Shown here: one piece after another, positions 1 through 5,763 of the stretch | Position numbering within the stretch: the stretch's first letter is position 1 | How the letters are laid out: each line of letters begins with the position of its first letter | Source: DTFZ01 sp050260375 | GTDB lineage: Bacteria > Bacillota > Clostridia > Christensenellales > SZUA-584 | DNA: 8,859 nucleotides | Assembly: GCA_050260375.1 (NCBI GenBank) | Contig: JBLNCA010000026.1 | Span: 1-8,859, forward strand | Direction of reading: 5' to 3' | Notes under the pieces: model-generated | Seen by the model: the letters and a program-made list of their open reading frames with translations, nothing else | Databases searched by the model: none | What the model was told of the DNA's origin: nothing | Made by a program: the position numbers and the translations under genes

Positions 1-82
1 AGTTTTAGAAACGGTCGGCGAAACCTTTTCTATTCTACTTTTGGAGGTTCTTCTTTTCAAAACGCTAAAGCTATCCGTTCCT

Positions 83-109
83 CCACACGCTTAGCGTGTG
101 GTTTTTTTT
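83..109 (+). terminator. Intrinsic terminator, plus strand
   Basis: An 8-bp perfect GC-rich stem (CCACACGC, 83-90, with GCGTGTGG, 94-101) and a three-base loop are followed at once by eight T residues (102-109). This is a textbook Rho-independent terminator for rightward transcription, so a plus-strand gene probably ends left of the window or in its first few bases. No plus-strand coding region can be supported in bases 1-82. On the minus strand the stem is preceded, not followed, by the A/T run, so it is not a good terminator in that direction. Confidence 0.75.
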
Positions 110-117
110 ACGATAAT

Positions 118-146
118 AAAAGCCGTCTCAAATCATTTGAGGCGGC
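118..146 (-). terminator. Intrinsic terminator of riboswitch B
   Basis: Read on the minus strand, a hairpin at 146-122 (GCCG paired with CGGC, one C/A mismatch, then CTCAAA with TTTGAG and a TGA loop) is followed by TTTT (121-118) and further A/T-rich sequence. Its 5' arm begins with the GCC that also forms the 3' side of the closing helix of the c-di-GMP aptamer just upstream. Folding of the aptamer and of the terminator should therefore compete. The T run is short, so termination may be partial. Confidence 0.7.
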
Positions 147-248
147 CGAACCATCATATCCAGTACCTAATACCAGTGCTGAATTGGTGCTGGGGTTAGA
201 CTTCGTGCTTTGCGTCCCCGACTTTCGTACGGGTTTGCCTTTCACTAA
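145..248 (-). promoter_or_regulatory. Cyclic di-GMP-I (GEMM-I) riboswitch, copy B
   Basis: Read 5' to 3' on the minus strand this carries the GEMM-I hallmarks in order. They are GGCAAAC, a short helix capped by a GAAA tetraloop with one bulged U, GGGACGCAAAGC, the AGTCTAA segment (family GGCCTAA), a second helix, and ATGATGGTTCGGCC leading into a terminator. The second helix is longer than in copy A: CCAGCACC pairs with GGTACTGG (one C/A mismatch) around an 18-base loop. GEMM-I RNAs bind the second messenger c-di-GMP, which governs motility, adhesion and biofilm genes. The target lies beyond the left edge. The terminator's 5' arm overlaps the closing helix, which suggests ligand binding blocks termination (ON switch); that direction is inference. 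The 42-base core matches copy A with one difference. Confidence 0.88.
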
Positions 249-309
249 TTAGTTCCATTACGTATTACCTATTCACACCACTGTTTGGCTTCACTTATAC
301 GTCTCAATT

Positions 310-340
310 AAAAAAGCCGCTCTCAACAAACGAGGCGGCT
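310..340 (-). terminator. Intrinsic terminator of riboswitch A
   Basis: On the minus strand AGCCGC (340-335) pairs with GCGGCT (320-315) and CTC with GAG, with a single bulged A and a seven-base loop. Six T residues follow (315-310). This is a strong intrinsic terminator directly after the first aptamer. As in copy B, its 5' arm includes the GCC expected to close the aptamer. It lies about 60 bases upstream of aptamer B, so transcription must pass this site before the second sensor is made. Confidence 0.8.
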
Positions 341-418
341 GAACTATCATGGCGTAATTACGCTTTAGACTTCTTAGCTTTGCGTCCCCGACTTTCGTAC
401 GAGTTTGCCTTTCACTAA
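338..418 (-). promoter_or_regulatory. Cyclic di-GMP-I (GEMM-I) riboswitch, copy A
   Basis: This is the first aptamer met by RNA polymerase coming from the promoter at 473-502. It shows GGCAAAC, a helix with a GAAA tetraloop, GGGACGCAAAGC, AGTCTAA, a compact second helix made of a perfect palindrome (GCGTAATTACGC), and ATGATAGTTCAGCC. It is the shorter, more canonical of the two copies. The only base that differs from copy B in the shared 42-base core (C in B, U in A) lies in the GAAA-capped helix and still pairs as U-G, which argues that both copies are kept functional. Its own terminator follows directly. Confidence 0.88.
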
Positions 419-472
419 AAATTGGTATGAATAATTGCTGTAAATGTTATTGTATATATTAAGTTTGGAATT

Positions 473-502
473 ACTATACACTTTATATATGCGATTTGTC
501 AA
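473..502 (-). promoter_or_regulatory. Sigma-A-type promoter of the riboswitch leader
   Basis: On the minus strand a perfect -35 box TTGACA (502-497) lies 18 bases from the -10 box TATAGT (478-473), in A/T-rich surroundings with A tracts upstream. Transcription should start near 466, about 45 bases before aptamer A. The promoter sits just downstream of the patatin-like gene, so the riboswitch transcript is probably independent of it. No clear GC-rich terminator is visible between that gene's stop (583) and this promoter. Confidence 0.75.
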
Positions 503-582
503 CAGTTTTTTTGAAATTTATTGATAAAAAAATACATTATTTACAATAAAACATTGATTTCTGACTATATTTTACCACCAAT

Positions 583-1371
583 TTACAGCAAATCCTGCAA
601 TTCGGCTATAAAACTGCCTGCATTTTCTCCCGCATATGATATTATTTCGTCATATCTGCAAAAGTCGAAAGTCGTTATTCCAGGGATCGTCACGTGCTCA
701 TATAAATCTACCTTGCATGCTTTTTGCTTCTCCCTTGAAAGCGACTTTCTTGTATTTGCGTACGAGCTCAGCATAGCCTGGAACACGCTTATATCCCTGT
801 CGCCGTCTGCTTCCTGATCGGTATCGGGGTCTATCGCAACAAGCACGTCGCACTCGCCGCGTATTATATCGAAAGGCACGGGGTTGACGCATGACCCGTC
901 GATGTATATCACTCCGTTCTTTTCATACGGAGACAATATGCCCGGCACGGCCGCACCAGCGCGCACCGCGTGGCCGACGTCGCCGCTTGAAAATACTACC
1001 TCGCTGCCCGTCTCGTAATCCGCGGCTACAATTTTGAGCGGAAAATACAGGCGGTCGAATACCTTAATGGGCATCACCATCTTGAAATACTCCTCAAGGC
1101 CCATATCGTCGAGTATACCCATGCGCGCGTCCTTGACTTTGAATATGTTAATCGGCCTCTTCGTCCCCGGAAACTCTATCTCCTCGATAAAGCTCATGAT
1201 GTCGCCCGACGTCATGCCCGAAGCGTACATCGCGGCGGCAACACCGCCTATGCCCGTACCCGAAACGACGTCCGGCTTTATACCAGCTTCTTCAAGCGCC
1301 TTTATGTACGCAACGCAGGCAATGCCTTCAGCTCCGCTCCCGCCGAATGCAATTCCCAATGTTTTGGCCAT
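583..1371 (-). CDS. Patatin-like protein lacking the catalytic serine
   Basis: A 262-residue protein with the patatin/RssA-like phospholipase fold. It has an N-terminal beta strand leading into a glycine-rich loop (GGSGAEG, 10-16), then the nucleophile-elbow region (GTGIGG, 38-43), a central VPG region (142-144) and an Asp-Gly motif (DGS, 158-160) followed by NPVP. Active family members use GGGxRG as oxyanion loop, GxSxG for the serine nucleophile and DGG/DGA for the aspartate. Here the serine position is Gly40 (codon GGC, one base from the serine codon AGC) and the arginine position is Glu15. The Asp158 of the dyad is kept. The protein may be a non-catalytic relative, or may work by another residue. 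The ATG at 1371 follows an AAAGGGGG binding site at good spacing. No signal peptide is seen, so it is likely cytosolic or membrane-peripheral. A candidate promoter lies at 1497-1525. Confidence 0.85.
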   Translation of the reverse strand: MAKTLGIAFGGSGAEGIACVAYIKALEEAGIKPDVVSGTGIGGVAAAMYASGMTSGDIMSFIEEIEFPGTKRPINIFKVKDARMGILDDMGLEEYFKMVMPIKVFDRLYFPLKIVAADYETGSEVVFSSGDVGHAVRAGAAVPGILSPYEKNGVIYIDGSCVNPVPFDIIRGECDVLVAIDPDTDQEADGDRDISVFQAMLSSYANTRKSLSREKQKACKVDLYEHVTIPGITTFDFCRYDEIISYAGENAGSFIAELQDLL

Positions 1372-1496
1372 ATGCGTCCCCCTTTACATTATCCTTCCTA
1401 TTTTTTTATAAACCGCGCATTCAGCGCCCGGTTTCAAGCCTTAAGGCCAGCCATCCGCGCCGCACGTCCGCTTAAGCAAGCTCGCAGCCATTACGT

Positions 1497-1525
1497 ATTA
1501 TACCAAATCCTGCTGCGCTTGTCGC
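1497..1525 (-). promoter_or_regulatory. Candidate promoter of the patatin-like gene
   Basis: On the minus strand a consensus -10 TATAAT (1502-1497) has an extended TG element directly before it. It lies 17 bases from GCGACA (1525-1520), which matches four of six bases of the -35 consensus. Transcription would start near 1490, giving a leader of about 120 bases. The leader contains a perfect GCCTTAAGGC palindrome (1438-1447) and a small GC hairpin (1412-1432) without a T run. The remaining gap back to the phosphatase stop (1526-1643) holds nothing else I can name. Confidence 0.5.
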
Positions 1526-1643
1526 TTCCCGCCTTAAAATAACTAACCCTTACTGTTTTCAGGCAGCCTGCAAATATTGTCCGGGCAATGCAACTATGCA
1601 TATAATAATTGATTTTATCATATCCCACTATGCAATTTCTACA

Positions 1644-2543
1644 TTAATATAGTGGTAAAAGGTTCAGTTTCAACGCAAGGTAACCCTCCTGATTGTCCCT
1701 GTCGCTTACTATTATGCGATCCGAGCCGGAGGCGAACATGAATTCGAGCAGTATTATTGCCCCGAAAACTATCACGTCAGCCCTGTTCTTATCTAGGCCG
1801 ATAAGCTCTTCCCTTTGCTTCTTCGTTTTGCCTTCCAGCATAGTACAAAGCTCTTTTGCTCTTTCAAGCGTGATAACATGGCCCTGCACTTTCCCGGCGG
1901 AATATTCTTCCAGCCCCAAATCTATGGCCGCCAGCGCCGTCGCGGCACCGCCAATGCCTGTACACACTACGCCGTCGCTGTCCGGCAATACCGAAAACGT
2001 TTTGCGCGCAAGCTCATGCGCCTTTGAAAACGCCGCCGGGTCGGCTTCGTCCCCGCCCGGAAAAAGCTGAAGGAACTTGACGGTGCCTATTTTAAAGCTA
2101 TGCTTATAGCTGGCGTCTTTTAAGCTTCCCAGCATTACCTCCGTGCTGCCGCCGCCAATATCCAGCATGCCGCCGTAGCCTCCCACGCTGCCCGCAAACC
2201 CTAAGTACGCTTCCATGTCGCCCGATATCACTTCTATATCGACGCCGCACTGCCCACTTATGTATTCAAGGAACTCTTCTTTGTTTTCCGCTTCCCTCAC
2301 GGCGCTCGTCGCAAAACAGAAGAAGCGCTCTGCGTTATGCGCTTTGCTTATGCTTTTAAACTCTTCAATAGCGTTTTTCGCGCGCTGCATAGCGGTATCG
2401 AGTATCACCTTTTTGTCGGTCATGCCCTCGCCGATACGTATAGTGCGCAGCGTCTTAAAGTCCGACACTACATTTCCGTCCGAAACGTGCGCTATCATCA
2501 GCCTCGCGGAGTTGGTTCCCATATCGACTACAGCGTAATTCAT
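1644..2543 (-). CDS. Ppx/GppA-family phosphatase
   Basis: A 299-residue protein of the exopolyphosphatase / pppGpp phosphatase family (ASKHA ATPase fold). Family enzymes remove terminal phosphate from inorganic polyphosphate or convert pppGpp to ppGpp in the cytosol. Visible motifs are DMGTNSARL (7-15, phosphate loop), FATSAVREAEN (77-87), the hallmark DIGGGSTE (128-135), GIGGAAT (196-202) and RADVIVFGA (254-262). The length fits the short form made of the catalytic core alone, without the C-terminal HD-like domain of E. coli Ppx. Near the C-terminus SDRDNQEGYL replaces the usual S-x-G-x-REG pattern, a mild deviation. ATG follows AAGGAG at ideal spacing. A terminator separates it from divIC upstream. 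A weak GATAAT at 2569-2564 could be its -10 box, but no good -35 is present. Polyphosphatase or GppA activity cannot be told apart from sequence. Confidence 0.9.
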   Translation of the reverse strand: MNYAVVDMGTNSARLMIAHVSDGNVVSDFKTLRTIRIGEGMTDKKVILDTAMQRAKNAIEEFKSISKAHNAERFFCFATSAVREAENKEEFLEYISGQCGVDIEVISGDMEAYLGFAGSVGGYGGMLDIGGGSTEVMLGSLKDASYKHSFKIGTVKFLQLFPGGDEADPAAFSKAHELARKTFSVLPDSDGVVCTGIGGAATALAAIDLGLEEYSAGKVQGHVITLERAKELCTMLEGKTKKQREELIGLDKNRADVIVFGAIILLEFMFASGSDRIIVSDRDNQEGYLALKLNLLPLY

Positions 2544-2589
2544 ATACTCTCCTTTTTCTTTGCATTATCTCCGTTGTTCATCCGCACAT

Positions 2590-2615
2590 AAAAAACGCGC
2601 TCTGCACGCGTTTTT
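2590..2615 (-). terminator. Intrinsic terminator after divIC
   Basis: A 9-bp perfect stem (AAAAACGCG with CGCGTTTTT) and a seven-base loop. On the minus strand six T residues close it (2595-2590), 15 bases after the divIC stop. The A/T flanks make it symmetrical, so it could also work on the plus strand, where no gene is seen. It ends the yabP-yabQ-divIC group and leaves only ~45 bases to the next start codon. The phosphatase is therefore fed by read-through or by a promoter squeezed between. Confidence 0.78.
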
Positions 2616-2629
2616 AACCTTAATAAAAA

Positions 2630-2917
2630 TTATTGCCGCGGTTCCAATATCAGTTCCCCGTCATATGTCAGCCCGAACTTTTCTCTCGCGGCGTCCTCCG
2701 CGTATTTTTCAGTGCTCATGTATTGGCTTTTATGCTGAAGCCTGCTTAAGTCCGCTTCGGCCTGTTTGTACTGCTGCTCAAGCGATTCTCTTTCTTTATT
2801 CAGATAGCTTATATTCGTTTGCTGTATATATACAGCCACACCCACATAAACCAGAAAACAGGCAAGAATTATAAGCTTAAACTTAAGCCCTATCTTCCTT
2901 TTCTTTTTGACCCTCAT
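2630..2917 (-). CDS. divIC: DivIC/FtsB-type septum formation initiator
   Basis: A 95-residue bitopic membrane protein. Residues 1-12 are strongly basic (MRVKKKRKIGLK), about 13-31 form one transmembrane segment, and about 33-68 form a coiled coil rich in Leu, Glu and Gln. A short tail with AREKFGLTYDGELIL, typical of the family, follows. DivIC/FtsB partners FtsL and DivIB/FtsQ in the divisome that activates septal peptidoglycan synthesis; the tail faces the outside. Length and layout fit the family well. Position after yabP-yabQ is the classic Bacillus/Clostridia order. The ATG at 2917 follows a GTGAGG binding site only four bases away, which is tight. The gap of 155 bases before it (2918-3072) is unusual for this cluster and may hold a separate vegetative promoter, though I see no convincing one. 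Confidence 0.9.
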   Translation of the reverse strand: MRVKKKRKIGLKFKLIILACFLVYVGVAVYIQQTNISYLNKERESLEQQYKQAEADLSRLQHKSQYMSTEKYAEDAAREKFGLTYDGELILEPRQ

Positions 2918-3072
2918 ATAACCTCACAAAATAATACCCAAAAAGCCGCCGCCTGTTGGATGTTTCGGTATGTCGCCCAAAAAAAGTTTGCTTTTTTAAG
3001 CGCTCCGATTTATATAATATCTTATTTTTATTCGACGCGGCAGTGCGTATCTCCTGCCTGTGATGTAAAAGT

Positions 3073-3402
3073 TTACTTGCCCTTTCGCTTTTTGAACGCT
3101 TCGGATATCTTTTTTGCGATGAACTGAACAAACGGCGATATGCCCGCCATATACAATATAAAGCCCAGCACGAACCCAATGAATGTGTAAAGACGCAGTT
3201 CTCCCTGATTCGCCATGTACATTACAAAAACGACTATCAATCCAAGCGTTATTATGAACAGCGTATCGAGAACAGCCGTCAGCCATTTGCCGCTCTTTAT
3301 TGCAAAGCGCAGAAAGCGGTAAAAGTCGTAAGCCAGCCCTACCAGCATGCCGCCGTAAAGCGTTATCATAAAGATATACGCCTGAGAATCCGTCGTTGAC
3401 AT
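3073..3402 (-). CDS. yabQ: Spore cortex protein YabQ
   Basis: A 109-residue protein with three predicted membrane segments (about 9-31, 41-64 and 70-95) and a short basic tail ending KKRKGK. The segment GMLVGLAYDFYRFLR (18-32) is characteristic of the YabQ family. In Bacillus subtilis YabQ is made in the mother cell, sits in the outer forespore membrane and is needed for cortex peptidoglycan formation. This protein is much shorter than the Bacillus homologue (about 210 residues), as is common in Clostridia, and holds essentially the conserved core. It starts five bases after the yabP stop. The AGG of its binding site lies inside the end of yabP, so translation is probably coupled. Confidence 0.88.
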   Translation of the reverse strand: MSTTDSQAYIFMITLYGGMLVGLAYDFYRFLRFAIKSGKWLTAVLDTLFIITLGLIVVFVMYMANQGELRLYTFIGFVLGFILYMAGISPFVQFIAKKISEAFKKRKGK

Positions 3403-3407
3403 AAGCG

Positions 3408-3707
3408 TTACCTGAACATCTTGGAAAAGACGCCTTTTTTGGCTCTTTCTTCCTCATGGTCCGCGTAATCGACGCTTTGTATCATTCCCGTCACTACGAG
3501 CTGCGCTTCGTCAAGATTCAGCTTGCTGATATGAAGATCTTCGCCGGTTACCGTAATAAAGCCGCGGTTGGTAAGCATTATTACCTCGTTTTCATTGAAG
3601 CTGTCCACATCCTCGACGCCGGTAATTATTACTTTTTCCCGCGAATCTATCACGACTTTATGCGGCGTTTTGCTTAAAGGTATCTCTTTTGGTTCGTCTA
3701 TATACAT
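3408..3707 (-). CDS. yabP: Sporulation protein YabP
   Basis: A 99-residue soluble, beta-rich protein of the YabP/YqfC family, small proteins made in the mother cell during sporulation. The pattern is REKVIITGVEDVDSF (23-37), LTNRGFITVTGEDLHI (45-60), LNLDEAQLVVTG (63-74) and a final IQSVDY (76-81), all typical of the family. I place the start at ATG 3707. An AGAAGGG binding site lies eight bases before it, and the product then has the usual family length. A longer reading from TTG at 3758 adds 17 residues but has no binding site and would run across the proposed leader. A candidate sigma-E promoter precedes the gene and yabQ follows at once. The molecular role of YabP is not established; in Bacillus it is sporulation-specific. 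Confidence 0.9.
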   Translation of the reverse strand: MYIDEPKEIPLSKTPHKVVIDSREKVIITGVEDVDSFNENEVIMLTNRGFITVTGEDLHISKLNLDEAQLVVTGMIQSVDYADHEEERAKKGVFSKMFR

Positions 3708-3759
3708 AACTTTCGCCCTTCTTTGGATAATATGGAACAGTAAAATATATGCCGGCAAA

Positions 3760-3788
3760 CAGTTATGTATACTTAATGTTAAATATGA
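3760..3788 (-). promoter_or_regulatory. Candidate sigma-E promoter of yabP
   Basis: On the minus strand TCATATT (3788-3782) is a full match to the sigma-E -35 pattern (KMATATT). Fourteen bases later CATAACTG (3767-3760) matches the CATA half of the -10 consensus CATACAAT. Spacing is right for this mother-cell sigma factor, and a leader of about 45 bases would result. In Bacillus subtilis the yabP operon is under sigma-E, which supports the call; the poor second half of the -10 box weakens it. Confidence 0.42.
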
Positions 3789-3801
3789 AAAGGCGGGAAG
3801 G

Positions 3802-4608
3802 CTATTTTAAAACGGACGGCTTGAACCTTTTGTCGTGAACGACGTACGGCCTGCCCGGTTTTTTGTCATTCAACGATCTGCCGTTGATTGTAATGGCGCT
3901 TGCCGGACATAACGCGTAGCAGCGCATGCAATGGGAGCACTTGTCCGCAAATTCCGGAAAACCGGCCATGCTTATATTGCCCGAAGGGCAGAGCTGCGCG
4001 CACAGCCCGCAGCGCGTGCATTTCGTCTTGTCGGCGCCCATCCGCTTATACGCTTTAGCAAGGAGCGCAAACGGCGCGCGCTGCAACATCCCGAGAGCGT
4101 ACGAATGCTTTCCTACCAGCCGCGACTTGCCAAGGAGCAGGTCTTCTATGTAACGCTCCACCTGTTTGTCGCATGCGGCCATTATGGCAAGCGCCTTAGC
4201 ATCCCCCGCTTCTCCGCGATAGATTTTTTTATTCGAAGGCATAATAAAATGCTGCGTGCTGTCCACTATAAGCCCCTTTTGCTCAAGCAGCTTGTGGCAG
4301 CACCACGCACCGTCCCCCGAAAAAAACGCCTGCGTGCAGAACGTATGTATATGCTTGCCCTTTTTTATAGGCAACAGGTTGTTTATAAAACGCTTCATAG
4401 GCTCGGGCGCGTCGGAGAAATACACAGGCCACCCGAAAAACACAAGGTCGGCGGTCTTTATCCACCAGTTGGCTTTTTTAGCGTCGAGCTTATCTATGGA
4501 CACGGCGTCCGCGTTGATGTTTTTAGCGTCGAGCTGCTTTTTTATCCTGTCCGCAACCCACCACGTATTACCCGTTCCGCTGAAATAGAATATGACTGAT
4601 TTGTACAT
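3802..4608 (-). CDS. EFR1-type flavodoxin/ferredoxin fusion protein
   Basis: A 268-residue redox protein in two parts. Residues 1-160 form a flavodoxin-like domain with the FMN phosphate loop FSGTGNTWW (9-17) and the FFGWPVYFSDAPEP segment (57-70). Residues 193-236 carry two complete [4Fe-4S] ferredoxin motifs, CTRCGLCAQLCP (Cys197, 200, 203, 207) and CSHCMRCYALCP (Cys224, 227, 230, 234). This is the EFR1-family layout common in anaerobic Firmicutes. It should carry electrons between a flavin and two iron-sulfur clusters in the cytosol; the physiological partner is unknown. ATG at 4608 lies four bases after the prfB stop and has only a weak binding site (GGGG inside the prfB end). Translation is therefore probably coupled to prfB and the gene is the last of a secA-prfB transcript. 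No function tied to protein export or translation can be inferred from position alone. Confidence 0.9.
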   Translation of the reverse strand: MYKSVIFYFSGTGNTWWVADRIKKQLDAKNINADAVSIDKLDAKKANWWIKTADLVFFGWPVYFSDAPEPMKRFINNLLPIKKGKHIHTFCTQAFFSGDGAWCCHKLLEQKGLIVDSTQHFIMPSNKKIYRGEAGDAKALAIMAACDKQVERYIEDLLLGKSRLVGKHSYALGMLQRAPFALLAKAYKRMGADKTKCTRCGLCAQLCPSGNISMAGFPEFADKCSHCMRCYALCPASAITINGRSLNDKKPGRPYVVHDKRFKPSVLK

Positions 4609-4612
4609 TATG

Positions 4613-5713
4613 CTATGACCCCATAAGGTATGCGTTTATAAACGCGTCTATGTCTCCGTCCATTACCGCGCCTATGTTGCCCGTTTCCACGCCTGTACGG
4701 TGGTCCTTTACAAGCGTATACGGATGGAACACATACGAGCGTATCTGGCTTCCCCATTCTATCTTTTTCATCTCGCCTTTCAGCTCCATCATCTCCTGCA
4801 TCCTCTCGGCCTCGTGCCTCTCTATAAGCTTCGATTTGAGCATGCGCATTGCTGTCTCGCGATTCTGTATCTGCGAGCGTTCGTTCTGGCACTGTACCAC
4901 GATGCCTGTCGGGAGATGCGTTATCCTTATTGCGGAGTCCGTCTTATTGACGTGCTGACCGCCCGCGCCCGACGAACGGTACGTATCCACCCTTATCTCG
5001 TCAGGGTTTATCTCTATGTCGGTGTCGTCGTCCTCAATATCCGGCATCACGTCGAGCGATGCAAATGACGTGTGCCTGCGCGCGTTCGCGTCAAAGGGCG
5101 ATATGCGAACCAGCCTGTGCACGCCCTTTTCGGCCTTGAGATACCCGTAAGCATTCAACCCCGAAACGCCGAACGTTACGCTCTTTATGCCCGCTTCGTC
5201 CCCGACCAGCAAATCGAACACCTTCATAGTATACTTCTTGCGCTCGCACCAGCGGGTGTACATGCGGTAAAGCATCTCGACCCAGTCCTGAGCCTCCGTG
5301 CCGCCCGCGCCCGCGTGCAGCGAGAGTATCGCTCCGTTGGCGTCGTATTGGCCGCGGAGCAGGGCTTTTAGCTTCAGGTCTTCCGCATCCTTAGTGAGCG
5401 CCAAAAGCTCGTCAGAAAGCTCGGCGGCAGTATCCTCGTCAGGCTCTTCCTCGAGCAGCTCCACCATAACCTCCGCGTCGTCTATTCTTTTCATCATCTT
5501 GTCGAATTGTGAAAGCTTGTCCTCGATGGGACGAAGCTTCTTGCCTATTTTCTTTGCTTCCTCGGCGTTGTTCCAGACTTCGGGAGATTCCATGCTTTGT
5601 TTCAGCTCCGCCATCTCGCTTTTGAGCTGCTCCACGCCCAGCGCGGCTTCCGTCTCTCCCGCAAGCTTTTTGATTTCCGTCAGCTTTATCTTTGCATCTT
5701 CTATGTTAAACAC
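4613..5713 (-). CDS. prfB: Peptide chain release factor 2
   Basis: RF2 recognises UAA and UGA stop codons on the ribosome and triggers release of the finished protein. The 366-residue product has the stop-codon-reading SPF tripeptide (205-207) and the catalytic GGQ loop (251-253) in RSSGAGGQHVNKTDSA, plus an N-terminal coiled-coil region. SPF, not PxT, marks it as RF2 and not RF1. The start is GTG (5713) with TAGGAG seven bases before. In many bacteria prfB needs a +1 frameshift at an in-frame UGA near codon 25. Here the frame runs unbroken through that region (ALGVEQLKSEM, 24-34) with no UGA and no slippery CTT, so this copy lacks that autoregulation. secA ends 50 bases upstream, the common Firmicutes order, and the flavodoxin/ferredoxin gene follows four bases later. 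Confidence 0.97.
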   Translation of the reverse strand: MFNIEDAKIKLTEIKKLAGETEAALGVEQLKSEMAELKQSMESPEVWNNAEEAKKIGKKLRPIEDKLSQFDKMMKRIDDAEVMVELLEEEPDEDTAAELSDELLALTKDAEDLKLKALLRGQYDANGAILSLHAGAGGTEAQDWVEMLYRMYTRWCERKKYTMKVFDLLVGDEAGIKSVTFGVSGLNAYGYLKAEKGVHRLVRISPFDANARRHTSFASLDVMPDIEDDDTDIEINPDEIRVDTYRSSGAGGQHVNKTDSAIRITHLPTGIVVQCQNERSQIQNRETAMRMLKSKLIERHEAERMQEMMELKGEMKKIEWGSQIRSYVFHPYTLVKDHRTGVETGNIGAVMDGDIDAFINAYLMGS

Positions 5714-5763
5714 GTTTGTCTCCTATACACAGTAGTCGTTCTCTTGTAGTCATTTTTAAGCGG

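Noticed and set aside
1..249. A plus-strand open frame running from the left edge through riboswitch B
   Set aside because: It reads through the plus-strand terminator and through the antisense of a conserved riboswitch core, and the same peptide pattern appears from copy A. This is a known type of false gene, not protein coding.
1625..1655. Inverted repeat CCACTAT / ATAGTGG at the end of the phosphatase gene
   Set aside because: The 7-bp A/T-containing stem has a 17-base loop and no T run in the transcribed direction, so it is not a supported terminator.
3708..3758. N-terminal extension of YabP from a TTG codon
   Set aside because: No ribosome binding site precedes the TTG, the added residues are not family-like, and the ATG at 3707 has a good site and gives the usual length.
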